From Achromobacter kerstersii (lineage in GTDB: Bacteria > Pseudomonadota > Gammaproteobacteria > Burkholderiales > Burkholderiaceae_B): 64,000 nucleotides of DNA. The translations under genes and the position numbers were made by a program. The DNA is taken from contig NZ_CADIJQ010000001.1 of NCBI RefSeq assembly GCF_902859595.1, positions 620,001-684,000 on the forward strand, given 5' to 3'. This document shows, piece by piece, positions 42,038 to 50,424 of this stretch. The notes beneath the pieces were generated by a model. The model made no database searches, had not been told where the DNA came from, and saw only the letters and a program-made list of their open reading frames with translations. The number at the start of each line of letters is the position of its first letter. The first letter of the stretch is position 1.

Positions 42038-44323
42038 ATGAGCCGCACCCGTCACCCGTCCCTGGCGCACTGGGGCGCCTTCACCGCGCTTGTTGAAAAC
42101 CAACGCGTCGTGGGCTGCGAGCCCTTTGGTCCGGACCCGTCTCCATCCCCCATGCTGGGGTCGATTGCCGAGATGCTGCATTCCCCTTTACGTATTCAGC
42201 GGCCGTCGGTGCGCAAGGGCTGGCTTGACGGCAACCGCGACCGCGAAGGCGATGAATACGTTGAAGTGTCTTGGGACCATGCGCTGGATCTGGTCGCGGG
42301 CGAACTGGCGCGCGTGCGCGCGCAACACGGGCCGGCGGGCATCTTTGGCGGGTCTTACGGCTGGTCATCGGCCGGGCGCGTGCACCATGCGCGCAGCCTG
42401 ATCCGCCGCTTCCTGTTCCAGGGCGGCGGCTGCGTGGACCAGGTGGGCAACTACAGCTGGGGCGCGGCGCAATTCCTGCTGCCGCACGTGATTGGCACGA
42501 CCAGCCCCGTCAGCGGCGACGTGACCGACTGGGAAAGCGTGCTGGCCCACACGCGCCACATCGTGGCGTTTGGCGGCATGCCAATCAAGAACAGCCAGGT
42601 CACTTCTGGCGGTGCGGGCCTGCACAACTTGCCCGGCTGGCTGGCGCGGGCGCAGGCGGTGGGCATCCGGCTCACCGTCATCAGCCCCACGCGCGCCGAC
42701 ATTCCCGACGGCATCGCGGCCGATTGGATTCCCATCCGGCCCAACACCGACACCGCGTTGATGCTGGCCATGGCGCACACGCTGTTGGCAGAAGGGCTGC
42801 ACGACACCGCATTCCTGGCGCGCTACTGCGTGGGCGTGGATACCTGGGCCGGCTATCTGACGGGCGCGGCGGACGGGCAAGCCAAGGACGCCGCGTGGGC
42901 GTCAGGGATTTGCGGCGTGCCGGCGGATACCATCGTCGCCTTGGCCCGCAGCATCGCCACGCAGCGCAGCCTGTTGACGGCGGCGTGGTCGTTGCAGCGC
43001 GCGCAGCATGGCGAACAGCCGTATTGGGCGTTGATCGGTCTGGCGGCGTTGGCCGGTCAGATCGGCTTGCCTGGCGGCGGCTTTGCGTTTGGCCACGCGT
43101 CGCTGAACAGCATTGGCCAGCCGCGCAGGCAAGTGCCTGGCCCCGAAGTGCCTGTGCCAAAGAACCCCGCGCAACTGGCCATTCCGGTGGCGCGCATTAG
43201 CGACATGCTGCTGGCGCCGGGCGCCGAATATGAATTCAATGGCGCGCGCCACACGTATCCCGACATCAAGCTGATCTATTGGGCGGGTGGAAACCCGTTT
43301 CATCATCATCAGGACCAAAACCGCTTGCGCGACGCGTGGCGCAAACCGGAAACGGTGATCGTGCACGAATCCTGGTGGACGCCGCTGGCCCGCCGCGCCG
43401 ATATCGTGCTGCCGGCCACGACCTCGCTTGAGCGTTGCGACGTGGGCGGTTCCGCGCGCGACCCTTATGTGTTCGCCATGCACCGGGCCGTGCCGCCGCA
43501 AGGCGAAGCGCGCAACGACTTCGATATCTTCGCCGAGCTCGCCCGGCGCGCGGGCTTTCATGACACGTACACGGCCGGGCGCGATGAAATGGGCTGGTGC
43601 CGGCACGTCTACGAAGGCATGCGGGGCGGCTGCGCCGAACGGGGCGTGGTGTTGCCGCCGTTCGACGAATTCTGGGCGCGCGGCCACGCTGAAATCCCGC
43701 CGCCCGACTCGCAGTACGTGCTGTTCGAAGCCTTCCGCCGCGACCCCGACGCGCATCGGCTGCGCACGCCCTCGGGCAAGATCGAACTCACCTCGGACGT
43801 GGTGGCGGGCTTTGGCTATGCCGATTGCCCGGGGCATCCCGTATGGCTGGCGCCGTCGGAATGGCTGGGCGCGGAAGCAGCCGGGCAATGGCCGCTGCAC
43901 TTGCTGACGAACCAGCCGCGGCATCGGCTGCACAGCCAGCTGGACCCGGCCGCCTTGTCGCGCTCGGCCAAGATTCAGGGCTGCGAACCCATCGCCATGC
44001 ATCCGGACGATGCCGCCGCGCGCGGCATTCAAGACGGCGGCGTGGTCCGGGTATTCAATGCGCGCGGGGCGTGCCTGGCGGGCGTGAAGCTGGACGCGAG
44101 CTTGATGCCGGGCGTGGTGGTGATGTCCACCGGCGCGTGGTCCGACCCGGAAGGCGACCTGGACCGCCATGGCAACCCCAATACCTTGACGGCGGACATC
44201 GGCACGTCGCGTCTGGCGCAAGGGCCCAGCGCGCAGACGGCGCTGGTGCAGGTGGAGCCTTACGCGGGGCCGGTCACGCCGCATCGCGCGTGGGAAAGCC
44301 CGGCGGTGCAGGCGGCATCGTAG
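42038..44323 (+). CDS. Molybdopterin oxidoreductase of the DMSO reductase family, BisC-like
   Basis: 761 residues from ATG at 42038. Starts with HWGAFTALVENQRVVGCEPF, as in biotin sulfoxide reductase and TorZ. There is no 4Fe-4S Cys motif, and the molybdenum ligand is the Ser of SYGWSSAGRVHHARSLIRRF, placing it among BisC/TorA/DorA single-subunit reductases. Further landmarks: GGMPIKNSQVTSGGAG, YWAGGNPFHHHQDQNRL, ADIVLPATTSLERCDVGGSA, and the C-terminal molydopterin-binding LLTNQPRHRLHSQLDP. No Tat signal, so it should be cytoplasmic like BisC. Likely reduces an S- or N-oxide. Operonic with the M20 enzyme upstream; a hairpin at 44422-44451 follows. Confidence 0.88.
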   Translation: MSRTRHPSLAHWGAFTALVENQRVVGCEPFGPDPSPSPMLGSIAEMLHSPLRIQRPSVRKGWLDGNRDREGDEYVEVSWDHALDLVAGELARVRAQHGPAGIFGGSYGWSSAGRVHHARSLIRRFLFQGGGCVDQVGNYSWGAAQFLLPHVIGTTSPVSGDVTDWESVLAHTRHIVAFGGMPIKNSQVTSGGAGLHNLPGWLARAQAVGIRLTVISPTRADIPDGIAADWIPIRPNTDTALMLAMAHTLLAEGLHDTAFLARYCVGVDTWAGYLTGAADGQAKDAAWASGICGVPADTIVALARSIATQRSLLTAAWSLQRAQHGEQPYWALIGLAALAGQIGLPGGGFAFGHASLNSIGQPRRQVPGPEVPVPKNPAQLAIPVARISDMLLAPGAEYEFNGARHTYPDIKLIYWAGGNPFHHHQDQNRLRDAWRKPETVIVHESWWTPLARRADIVLPATTSLERCDVGGSARDPYVFAMHRAVPPQGEARNDFDIFAELARRAGFHDTYTAGRDEMGWCRHVYEGMRGGCAERGVVLPPFDEFWARGHAEIPPPDSQYVLFEAFRRDPDAHRLRTPSGKIELTSDVVAGFGYADCPGHPVWLAPSEWLGAEAAGQWPLHLLTNQPRHRLHSQLDPAALSRSAKIQGCEPIAMHPDDAAARGIQDGGVVRVFNARGACLAGVKLDASLMPGVVVMSTGAWSDPEGDLDRHGNPNTLTADIGTSRLAQGPSAQTALVQVEPYAGPVTPHRAWESPAVQAAS

Positions 44324-44421
44324 TTGGCAAAGCGGGCAGCAGGCAGATACCAACACAGATGCCCACCCAGGCCGTGGCATAGCTAGGGAAGGGCGGGCGC
44401 GTCGCGTGCTTCGCCTTATGA

Positions 44422-44451
44422 CTTGATGCGGTAGTCGGTTACCGCGTCAAG
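44422..44451 (+). terminator. Hairpin after the BisC-like gene
   Basis: CTTGATGCGGTA (44422-44433) pairs with TACCGCGTCAAG (44440-44451) over a 6-base loop, with a single T/G wobble in 12 pairs. A short T-tract (CATTTCCC) follows. It lies 99 bases past the stop and before the next binding-protein promoter region; probable terminator or attenuator. Confidence 0.6.
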
Positions 44452-44471
44452 CATTTCCCAGGCATATGAAT

Positions 44472-44486
44472 AGAACGGCACGTTCT
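44472..44486. promoter_or_regulatory. AGAACG-N3-CGTTCT dyad upstream of system 3 SBP
   Basis: A perfect 6-3-6 inverted repeat 86 bases upstream of the binding-protein start at 44572. The form suits a dimeric repressor or activator site controlling the third ABC operon. No cognate regulator gene is adjacent. Confidence 0.42.
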
Positions 44487-44571
44487 GATTTCTCGCGGCA
44501 AACTCCGGATTCCTTATTTACCGACTGCGACATCGTGCCCCGCTGCGCATGTCCTTTGATCCGGAGTGCGC

Positions 44572-46056
44572 ATGAACCGTACACGCTACCTGGGCTTGAG
44601 CCTGGCTCTGTCCGCGTCTGTTTTCACCGCCGCCCACGCGGCCGATATCACGCTGGCGCTGGGCACCGAGCCGTCCACGCTCGACCCGCAAACGGCGCAA
44701 GACGGTTCCGAGCGCGCCGTGTCGCGCAACATCTTCGAAACGCTGATCACGCGCACGCCCAAGGGTGAGCTGGTGCCGCAACTGGCCACCGCGCTGCCGC
44801 GCCAGACGGGCGCCGACAGCTGGGAAGTGACGCTGCGCCCCAACCTGAAATTCAGTGACGGCCAGGCGCTGGACGCCGCCGCCGTGGCCGCCAGCATCAA
44901 CCGCATCGTCGACCCCAAGACCGCCTCGCGCCAGCGCCCGTTCTTCCTGGGCATCAAGCGCGCCGAAGCGGTCGACGCCGTGACAGTGCGCGTGCTGACC
45001 AATGGTGCTGACCCCGCCTTGCCCGCGCGGCTGTCGTGGCTGACCATCGTGTCGCCCACCGCGGCCGCCGACGGCAGCCTGGGCCAGAAGCCCGTGGGCA
45101 GCGGCCCCTATGTGTTGACGGAATGGGCCAAGGGCCAACGTATCGTCCTGTCGAAAAACCCCCATTACTGGAACCCGTCGTCCGTGGGCAACGTGGACCG
45201 CGCCACCTACCGCTTCGTGGCGGAGCCGGGCACGCGTTTGTCGGGCCTGCGGGCGGGCGACTTCGACTTCATCACCAATGTGTTGCCCGAAGACACCAAG
45301 CGGGTCGCCAAGGCCGTGACGCTGCAAGGCACCGACTTGCCCTTTGTGTCGCTGAACGCCTTGAAGGGCCTGACCAAAGACGTGCGCGTGCGCCAGGCGC
45401 TGAACTACGCGGTGGACAAGGAAGCCTTGGCCAAGGACTTGTACGGCGGCTACGCGGCCGTGTCGCACGGCCAGTTGCTGGCCCCGGGCTGGTTCGGCTA
45501 TGACGCGAGCATCCAGCCGTATCCGTATGACCCGGCGCGCGCCACCGAGCTGCTGAAGGCCGCGGGCGCGTATGGCAAGTCCATTGACTTGGTTGCGCCG
45601 TCCGGCCGCTGGCTGAAAGACAAGGAATTGGCCGAGACCATTGCCGCCTATTGGGAAGCCGCCGGCCTGAAAGTGAATTTCCGCGTGCTGGCCTGGGCGG
45701 AATACCTGGACGCCATCAACAAGAACCGCGTGCCAACCGAAGCGCAGATCAGCAGCAGCCATTCCAACCAGCTGCTGGACGCCGACCGCACGCTTAGCGC
45801 CTACTACGCCGATGGCGGCGTGGCCGCGGCCAATGACAACGCCGAACTCAAGGGCCTGATCGATCAGGCGCGCCAGGAAGCGGACCCGGCCAAGCGCCAG
45901 GCCCTGTACTCCAAGGCGCTGAAGATTGGCCGCGACGAAGCCTATCTGGTGTTCCTGCTGGAAGGCGGAGAGATCTTCGGCCTGTCCAAGCGGATCGACT
46001 TCGCGCCGCGCGTCGATGGCCTGATTCCGGTGAAGGACATTCGTGTCGTCGAATAA
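44572..46056 (+). CDS. Peptide-type ABC transporter substrate-binding protein (SBP_bac_5, system 3)
   Basis: 494 residues from ATG at 44572 with GGAG six bases upstream (a GTG two codons earlier was rejected). Signal peptide MNRTRYLGLSLALSASVFTA, cleavage after AHA. Mature start ADITLALGTEPSTLDPQTAQ is the typical family opening; then LRPNLKFSDGQALDAAAVAA, KPVGSGPYVLTEWAKGQRIV, VRQALNYAVDKEALAKDLYG and PYDPARATELLKAAG. Lacks the paired Cys of systems 1 and 2, so it belongs to another subgroup. Its end overlaps the permease start by 14 bases. Confidence 0.94.
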   Translation: MNRTRYLGLSLALSASVFTAAHAADITLALGTEPSTLDPQTAQDGSERAVSRNIFETLITRTPKGELVPQLATALPRQTGADSWEVTLRPNLKFSDGQALDAAAVAASINRIVDPKTASRQRPFFLGIKRAEAVDAVTVRVLTNGADPALPARLSWLTIVSPTAAADGSLGQKPVGSGPYVLTEWAKGQRIVLSKNPHYWNPSSVGNVDRATYRFVAEPGTRLSGLRAGDFDFITNVLPEDTKRVAKAVTLQGTDLPFVSLNALKGLTKDVRVRQALNYAVDKEALAKDLYGGYAAVSHGQLLAPGWFGYDASIQPYPYDPARATELLKAAGAYGKSIDLVAPSGRWLKDKELAETIAAYWEAAGLKVNFRVLAWAEYLDAINKNRVPTEAQISSSHSNQLLDADRTLSAYYADGGVAAANDNAELKGLIDQARQEADPAKRQALYSKALKIGRDEAYLVFLLEGGEIFGLSKRIDFAPRVDGLIPVKDIRVVE

Positions 46057-46990
46057 TCATGCCGGGCGCGGCTTGCCGCGCTTCTTGCTGGGCCGCTTGA
46101 TGCAGGGGCTGCTGGTTGTGCTGGGTGTGACCACCATCGTGTTCATCGTGACGCGGCTGGTGGGCGACCCGGTGCAAGCCATGCTGCCGGTCGACGCCTC
46201 CGCCGCCGACCGCGCCGTGCTGGCGCAGGCACTCGGCATGGACGGCCCGATCTGGTCGCAATACCTGCACTATCTGCGCGACATCGCTTTGTTCGACTTC
46301 GGCAACTCCATCTGGCAGCAGCGTCCCGCCATGGACATCGTGCTGGAACGCCTGCCCGGCACGCTGACGCTGTGCGTGGGCGCATTGGGCGTGGCCATCG
46401 TGGCGGGCGTGCCGCTGGGCATCATCGCGGCGTTGCGGCCAGGGCAATGGGCGGATCGCTTGTCGGTGCTGTTGAGCCTGGGCGGCTTGTCGTTGCCGCA
46501 GTTCTGGCTGGGCCTGCTGCTGATCCTGTTGTTCGCGGTGACGTTGAATTGGTTGCCGTCGTCGGGCTCAGAGGCGCCAGGCAGCAGCGTGTTGCCCATG
46601 TTGACCTTGGCGCTGCCTGCGCTGGGCCGCATTGCGATGATGTTGCGATCCGCCTTGATCGATGAACTGAATTCGCTATACGTGCGCACCGCGCGCGCCA
46701 AGGGCCTGCGCCCGAGCCGCATCGTGCTCGTGCACGCCTTGCGCAATGCCGCCGTGCCCACGGTGGCGCTGCTGGGCTGGGAGTTCGCCGGCATGCTGGC
46801 CGGTCATACCGTCGTCGTGGAAACCGTATTCGCCTGGCCCGGCCTGGGCCAGACCGCCGTCCAGGCCATCGAGCGCCAAGACCTGGTGCTGTTGCAGGCC
46901 GTTGTCTTCTTCATTGCGTTCCTGATCGTGATCATCAATTTCTGTCTGGACATTCTGTACCGCCTGCTGGACCGGAGGATCGCGGTATGA
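46043..46990 (+). CDS. Peptide-type ABC permease, DppB-like (system 3)
   Basis: 315 residues from GTG at 46043, with AAGGA five bases upstream inside the receptor gene. N-terminal segment LMQGLLVVLGVTTIVFIVTR, GDPVQAMLPVDAS, FDFGNSIWQQRPAMDIVLER, EAA loop YVRTARAKGLRPSRIVLVHA, and VVVETVFAWPGLGQTAVQAI. Ends in an ATGA overlap with the next gene. Confidence 0.94.
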   Translation: MSSNNHAGRGLPRFLLGRLMQGLLVVLGVTTIVFIVTRLVGDPVQAMLPVDASAADRAVLAQALGMDGPIWSQYLHYLRDIALFDFGNSIWQQRPAMDIVLERLPGTLTLCVGALGVAIVAGVPLGIIAALRPGQWADRLSVLLSLGGLSLPQFWLGLLLILLFAVTLNWLPSSGSEAPGSSVLPMLTLALPALGRIAMMLRSALIDELNSLYVRTARAKGLRPSRIVLVHALRNAAVPTVALLGWEFAGMLAGHTVVVETVFAWPGLGQTAVQAIERQDLVLLQAVVFFIAFLIVIINFCLDILYRLLDRRIAV

Positions 46991-47931
46991 GCACCGTTCC
47001 GGCATGGATGGGTGCGGCCGACGCTGCGCCCGCAACCGTTGCGCCGCGCGGCTGGCACGCGCTGTCGGACCGGCAGCGTGGCTGGGTTCTGGCCGCGGCA
47101 CTGCTGGCCTTGCTGGCAGCCGTTGCGATTGTGCTGCCTTGGCTGGCGCCTTACGACCCCGCCGCCATCAAGCTGTCGGCGCGCTTGCGCCCACCTGTTT
47201 GGGAGGCGCGCGGCTCATGGGCCAATCTGCTGGGCACCGACAACCTGGGCCGCGACGTCTTCAGCCGCATCCTGCACGGGGCGCGCCTGTCCATCCTGAT
47301 CGGCGCGGCCGTGGTGGCGGCGTCGGCATCGTTTGGCGTGCTGGTTGGTCTGATAGCGGGTTTTACTGGCGGCCGGGTCGACGCGGTGCTGATGCGCTGG
47401 GTAGACGTGCACGTGGCGTTTCCCGGCTTGTTGCTGTCGCTGGTCATCCTGGTGATTCTTGGGCCGGGACCCGGCACCGTGATCCTGGCGCTGGCCCTGA
47501 ACGGCTGGATGGTTTATGCGCGCCAGATACGCAGCGTGGTGCTGTCCGTGCGCCAGCTTCCCTATATAGAAAGCGCCGAGATGGCGGGCGCGCGCGCCGG
47601 GCGCATCCTGTTTCGCCACATCCTGCCCAACCTGGCCGCACCGCTTATCACCTTGATGGTGCTGGAGTTTGCGCGGGTGGTGTTGGCGGAGGCCGCGCTG
47701 TCATTTCTGGGCGTGGGCGTGCAACCGCCCGCCGTGTCGTGGGGGCTGGACGTGGCCAATGGCCGTAACTATCTGACCAGCGCCTGGTGGCTGGCCACGT
47801 TTCCGGGGCTGTCCATTGCGTTGACGGTGTTGATCGTGAACGTAGCGGCCAGCCGCCTGCGGCTGGCGCTGGACCCGCGCGAACGCGAGAAAGACTTCGC
47901 CCGCCGCCTGATTGCGAAGGTGCGCCGATGA
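46987..47931 (+). CDS. Peptide-type ABC permease, DppC-like (system 3)
   Basis: 314 residues from ATG at 46987 (overlap 46987-46990). Membrane segment LAAALLALLAAVAIVLPWLA, NLLGTDNLGRDVFSRILHG, RWVDVHVAFPGLLLSLVILV, EAA loop YIESAEMAGARAGRILFRHI, VLAEAALSFLGVGVQPPAVS. Overlaps the first ATPase gene by four bases. Confidence 0.94.
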   Translation: MSTVPAWMGAADAAPATVAPRGWHALSDRQRGWVLAAALLALLAAVAIVLPWLAPYDPAAIKLSARLRPPVWEARGSWANLLGTDNLGRDVFSRILHGARLSILIGAAVVAASASFGVLVGLIAGFTGGRVDAVLMRWVDVHVAFPGLLLSLVILVILGPGPGTVILALALNGWMVYARQIRSVVLSVRQLPYIESAEMAGARAGRILFRHILPNLAAPLITLMVLEFARVVLAEAALSFLGVGVQPPAVSWGLDVANGRNYLTSAWWLATFPGLSIALTVLIVNVAASRLRLALDPREREKDFARRLIAKVRR

Positions 47932-48917
47932 GCTCGACTCCCTTGCTGAGCGTGCGCGACCTGAGCGTCGAATTTCTGACCCGTCACGGCACCGTCAAAG
48001 CAGTCGACGGGGTGTCGTTTGACCTCTATGCCGGTGAAACGCTGGCGCTCGTCGGTGAAAGCGGTTCCGGCAAAAGCGCCTGTGCGCTCGCCTTGATGGG
48101 GCTGACCACCTTGCCCGGCCGCGTGGCGGGCGGCCAGGTGCGGTTCGATGGGCAAGACCTGCTGGCCGCGCCGCCGCGCGTGTTGGAAGACTTGCGCGGC
48201 AACCGCATCGCCATGGTGTTTCAAGACCCGATGAGCGCGCTGAACCCGCTGTTGACCATCGGCACGCAGATCGACGAGGTGCTGGTGCGCCACACGCCGT
48301 TGACCGCCACGCAGCGACGCGCCCGCATAATCGAACTTCTCGCGCAGGTCGGCATTCCCAAACCCGCCGAACGGCTGGACCGTCTGCCCCATGAGTTTTC
48401 GGGCGGCCAGCGTCAACGCATTCTGATCGCCATGGCGCTGGCCTGTGATCCGCAAATTCTGATCGCCGACGAACCCACGACGGCGCTGGACGTCACCATC
48501 CAGGCGCAGATTCTGGAGCTGCTCGCCCAGCTGAAACAGCGGCTGGGGCTGGCGATGCTGCTGGTCACGCACGACCTGGGCGTCGTCGCCAAGGTGGCCG
48601 ATCGCGTCGCGGTCATGTATGCCGGCCGGCTGGTGGAACTGTCGGACGCCGACGCCTTGTACGCCGCACCCGCGCATCCCTACACCGCAGGGCTGCTGCG
48701 CGCGACGCCCCGGTTGACCGACACGCGCCGCCGCATGATCGCCATCGACGGCGTCCCGCCCGACCTGCGCCACCGCACCCGCCATTGCGACTTTGCCCCG
48801 CGTTGCCCCGGCGCCGACGCCGCCTGCGCCGAGCGCCCGGCCTTGCGAGACGTCGGCCAGGGCAGGGTGGCGGCCTGCGTGCGCCCCTTTACTCCGGTTT
48901 GGACCCAAGTGTCATGA
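47928..48917 (+). CDS. Peptide-type ABC transporter ATPase, DppD/OppD-like (system 3)
   Basis: 329 residues from ATG at 47928 (ATGA overlap). Walker [21 protein letters not shown]-loop [13 protein letters not shown], signature [17 protein letters not shown], Walker [20 protein letters not shown]-loop [15 protein letters not shown]. The C-terminal Cys cluster is present ([15 protein letters not shown] and AACVRPF). Coupled to the F subunit. Confidence 0.94.
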   Translation: MSSTPLLSVRDLSVEFLTRHGTVKAVDGVSFDLYAGETLALVGESGSGKSACALALMGLTTLPGRVAGGQVRFDGQDLLAAPPRVLEDLRGNRIAMVFQDPMSALNPLLTIGTQIDEVLVRHTPLTATQRRARIIELLAQVGIPKPAERLDRLPHEFSGGQRQRILIAMALACDPQILIADEPTTALDVTIQAQILELLAQLKQRLGLAMLLVTHDLGVVAKVADRVAVMYAGRLVELSDADALYAAPAHPYTAGLLRATPRLTDTRRRMIAIDGVPPDLRHRTRHCDFAPRCPGADAACAERPALRDVGQGRVAACVRPFTPVWTQVS

Positions 48918-49912
48918 GCGACGCGACTCCGTTGTTGCAGGCGCGCGATCTGCGCGTGCATTACCCCGTGCGCTCGGCCGGCTGGTTTGGCAAGCCGGTG
49001 CTGGCGCGCGCCGTGGATGGCGTATCGCTGGAACTGGCGCGTGGCGAGACGCTCGGCCTCGTCGGCGAATCCGGTTCCGGTAAAACCACGCTGGGCCGCG
49101 CCGTCTTGCGGCGCACGCCGCTCACCGGCGGCTCGCTGCATTTCAAAGGCGAAGACATCACCCATGCCGGCCGCGCGCAGCTGCGTGACTTGCGCCGCCA
49201 CATGCAGCTGGTGTTTCAGGACCCGTCCACCAGCCTGAACCCCCGGCACACCGTCTTTGACGCCATCGCCGAACCGTTGATTGTGCATGGCTGGAGCGAC
49301 GGCCGCGACGCCTTGCGCCGCCGCGTCGGTGAACTGATCGCCCAGGTCGGCCTGCCAGCGGATTCGGCGGAACGCTATCCGCATGCGTTCTCGGGCGGCC
49401 AGCGCCAACGCGTGGGCATCGCCCGCGCCTTGGCCATCCGGCCCGATCTGATCGTGGCGGACGAGCCGGTGTCGGCGCTGGACGTCTCGGTGCGCGCGCA
49501 GATCATCAACCTGTTTCAGGACTTGCAGCAAGAGCTGGGCCTGTCCTTCCTGCTGATTGCGCATGATCTGGCGGTGGTGCGGCACGTGTCGCACCGCATC
49601 GCCATCATGTATGCGGGGCAGGTGGTTGAGACCGGCGCACGCGACGACATCTACGAGCGTCCGCTGCATCCCTACACACGCGGGCTGCTCGCCGCCGTCC
49701 CCGAACCCGAACGCGGCCATAACCGGCCCGCGTACACCGTGGCGTCGGGTGAGCCGCCCAGCCCGATGTCGCCGCCATCCGGCTGCCGCTACCACCCGCG
49801 CTGCCCCTTGGCCGCCGAGCGCTGCCGTCTGGCCGCGCCGCCGCTGGAAACCCGCGCGTCCGGCCATGCCGTGGCGTGCTGGTTTGCCGACCCCATTCCT
49901 GCTACACCCTAA
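48914..49912 (+). CDS. Peptide-type ABC transporter ATPase, DppF/OppF-like (system 3)
   Basis: 332 residues from ATG at 48914 (ATGA overlap). Walker [20 protein letters not shown]-loop LVFQDPSTSLNPR, signature [17 protein letters not shown], Walker B LIVADEPVSALDVSVRAQ, H-loop LIAHDLAVVRHVSH. Unlike the F subunits of systems 1 and 2 it has the full C-terminal extension with a Cys cluster (GCRYHPRCPLAAERC and ACWFADP), another sign that system 3 is a separate lineage. Confidence 0.94.
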   Translation: MSDATPLLQARDLRVHYPVRSAGWFGKPVLARAVDGVSLELARGETLGLVGESGSGKTTLGRAVLRRTPLTGGSLHFKGEDITHAGRAQLRDLRRHMQLVFQDPSTSLNPRHTVFDAIAEPLIVHGWSDGRDALRRRVGELIAQVGLPADSAERYPHAFSGGQRQRVGIARALAIRPDLIVADEPVSALDVSVRAQIINLFQDLQQELGLSFLLIAHDLAVVRHVSHRIAIMYAGQVVETGARDDIYERPLHPYTRGLLAAVPEPERGHNRPAYTVASGEPPSPMSPPSGCRYHPRCPLAAERCRLAAPPLETRASGHAVACWFADPIPATP

Positions 49913-49938
49913 CTCATCCCTTTTTGGAGAAACCCGTC

Positions 49939-50406
49939 ATGTCCGTGCAAGCCTTAGCCCCCGTTGACGCCGCCGACGCCGCCGCCGTGCGCGCCTGGTT
50001 CAAGGAACTGTCCGACCACGTGCAGGCCGTGGACTACGCCGCCGCCCGCCACCTGTTCGCCGACGACTTCGTGGCGTTTGGCACCTACACCAACTTCGTC
50101 AGCGGCCGCGAACACGCCGAGAAGACGCAGTGGCGCAACGTCTGGTTCACCATCGACGACTTCATCTGGCGCCTGGACGACGTGCAAAGCTTCGTCTCGC
50201 CCGACCGCCTGTTCGCCGTAGGCCTGGCCGTGTGGGATTCCACCGGCTATCACCCAGACGGCAAACCCTTCGACCGCGTCGGCCGCGCCACGGTATCGTT
50301 CGCACGCGAAGCCGTGGGTGAGCCGTGGGTGGCGACGCACACGCATATGTCCTTGTTCCGCGATACCCCGAGCGTGTCGCATGGGAACAAGCCGGCGCGT
50401 AGTTGA
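49939..50406 (+). CDS. NTF2-like/SnoaL-like small domain protein
   Basis: 155 residues from ATG at 49939, with GGAGA nine bases upstream and 26 bases past the ABC operon. An NTF2-like cone is suggested by VRAWFKELSDHVQAVDYAAA, RHLFADDFVAFGTYTNFVSG, WRNVWFTIDDFIWRLDDVQS, LFAVGLAVWDSTGYHPDGKP and RVGRATVSFAREAVGEPWVA. Such folds serve as isomerases, hydrolases or small-ligand binders; this one resembles the SnoaL/DUF4440 group. No signal peptide. As the last gene of the operon it may act on the imported compound, but no activity can be named. Convergent with the Tli4 gene, 18 bases apart. Confidence 0.75.
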   Translation: MSVQALAPVDAADAAAVRAWFKELSDHVQAVDYAAARHLFADDFVAFGTYTNFVSGREHAEKTQWRNVWFTIDDFIWRLDDVQSFVSPDRLFAVGLAVWDSTGYHPDGKPFDRVGRATVSFAREAVGEPWVATHTHMSLFRDTPSVSHGNKPARS

Positions 50407-50424
50407 AGGGGCTGAACCTTCCCG

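Noticed and set aside
40733..42181. 482-codon minus-strand frame over the M20 amidohydrolase
   Set aside because: Composition is that of an antisense shadow; the metal-site motifs are on the plus strand.
42902..44380. 492-codon minus-strand frame over the BisC-like gene
   Set aside because: No recognisable motif; the molybdoenzyme motifs are continuous on the plus strand.
50405..50421. GAAGG-N7-CCTTC hairpin as a terminator between the NTF2-like and tli4 genes
   Set aside because: The stem is only five base pairs, overlaps a stop codon and has no T-run.
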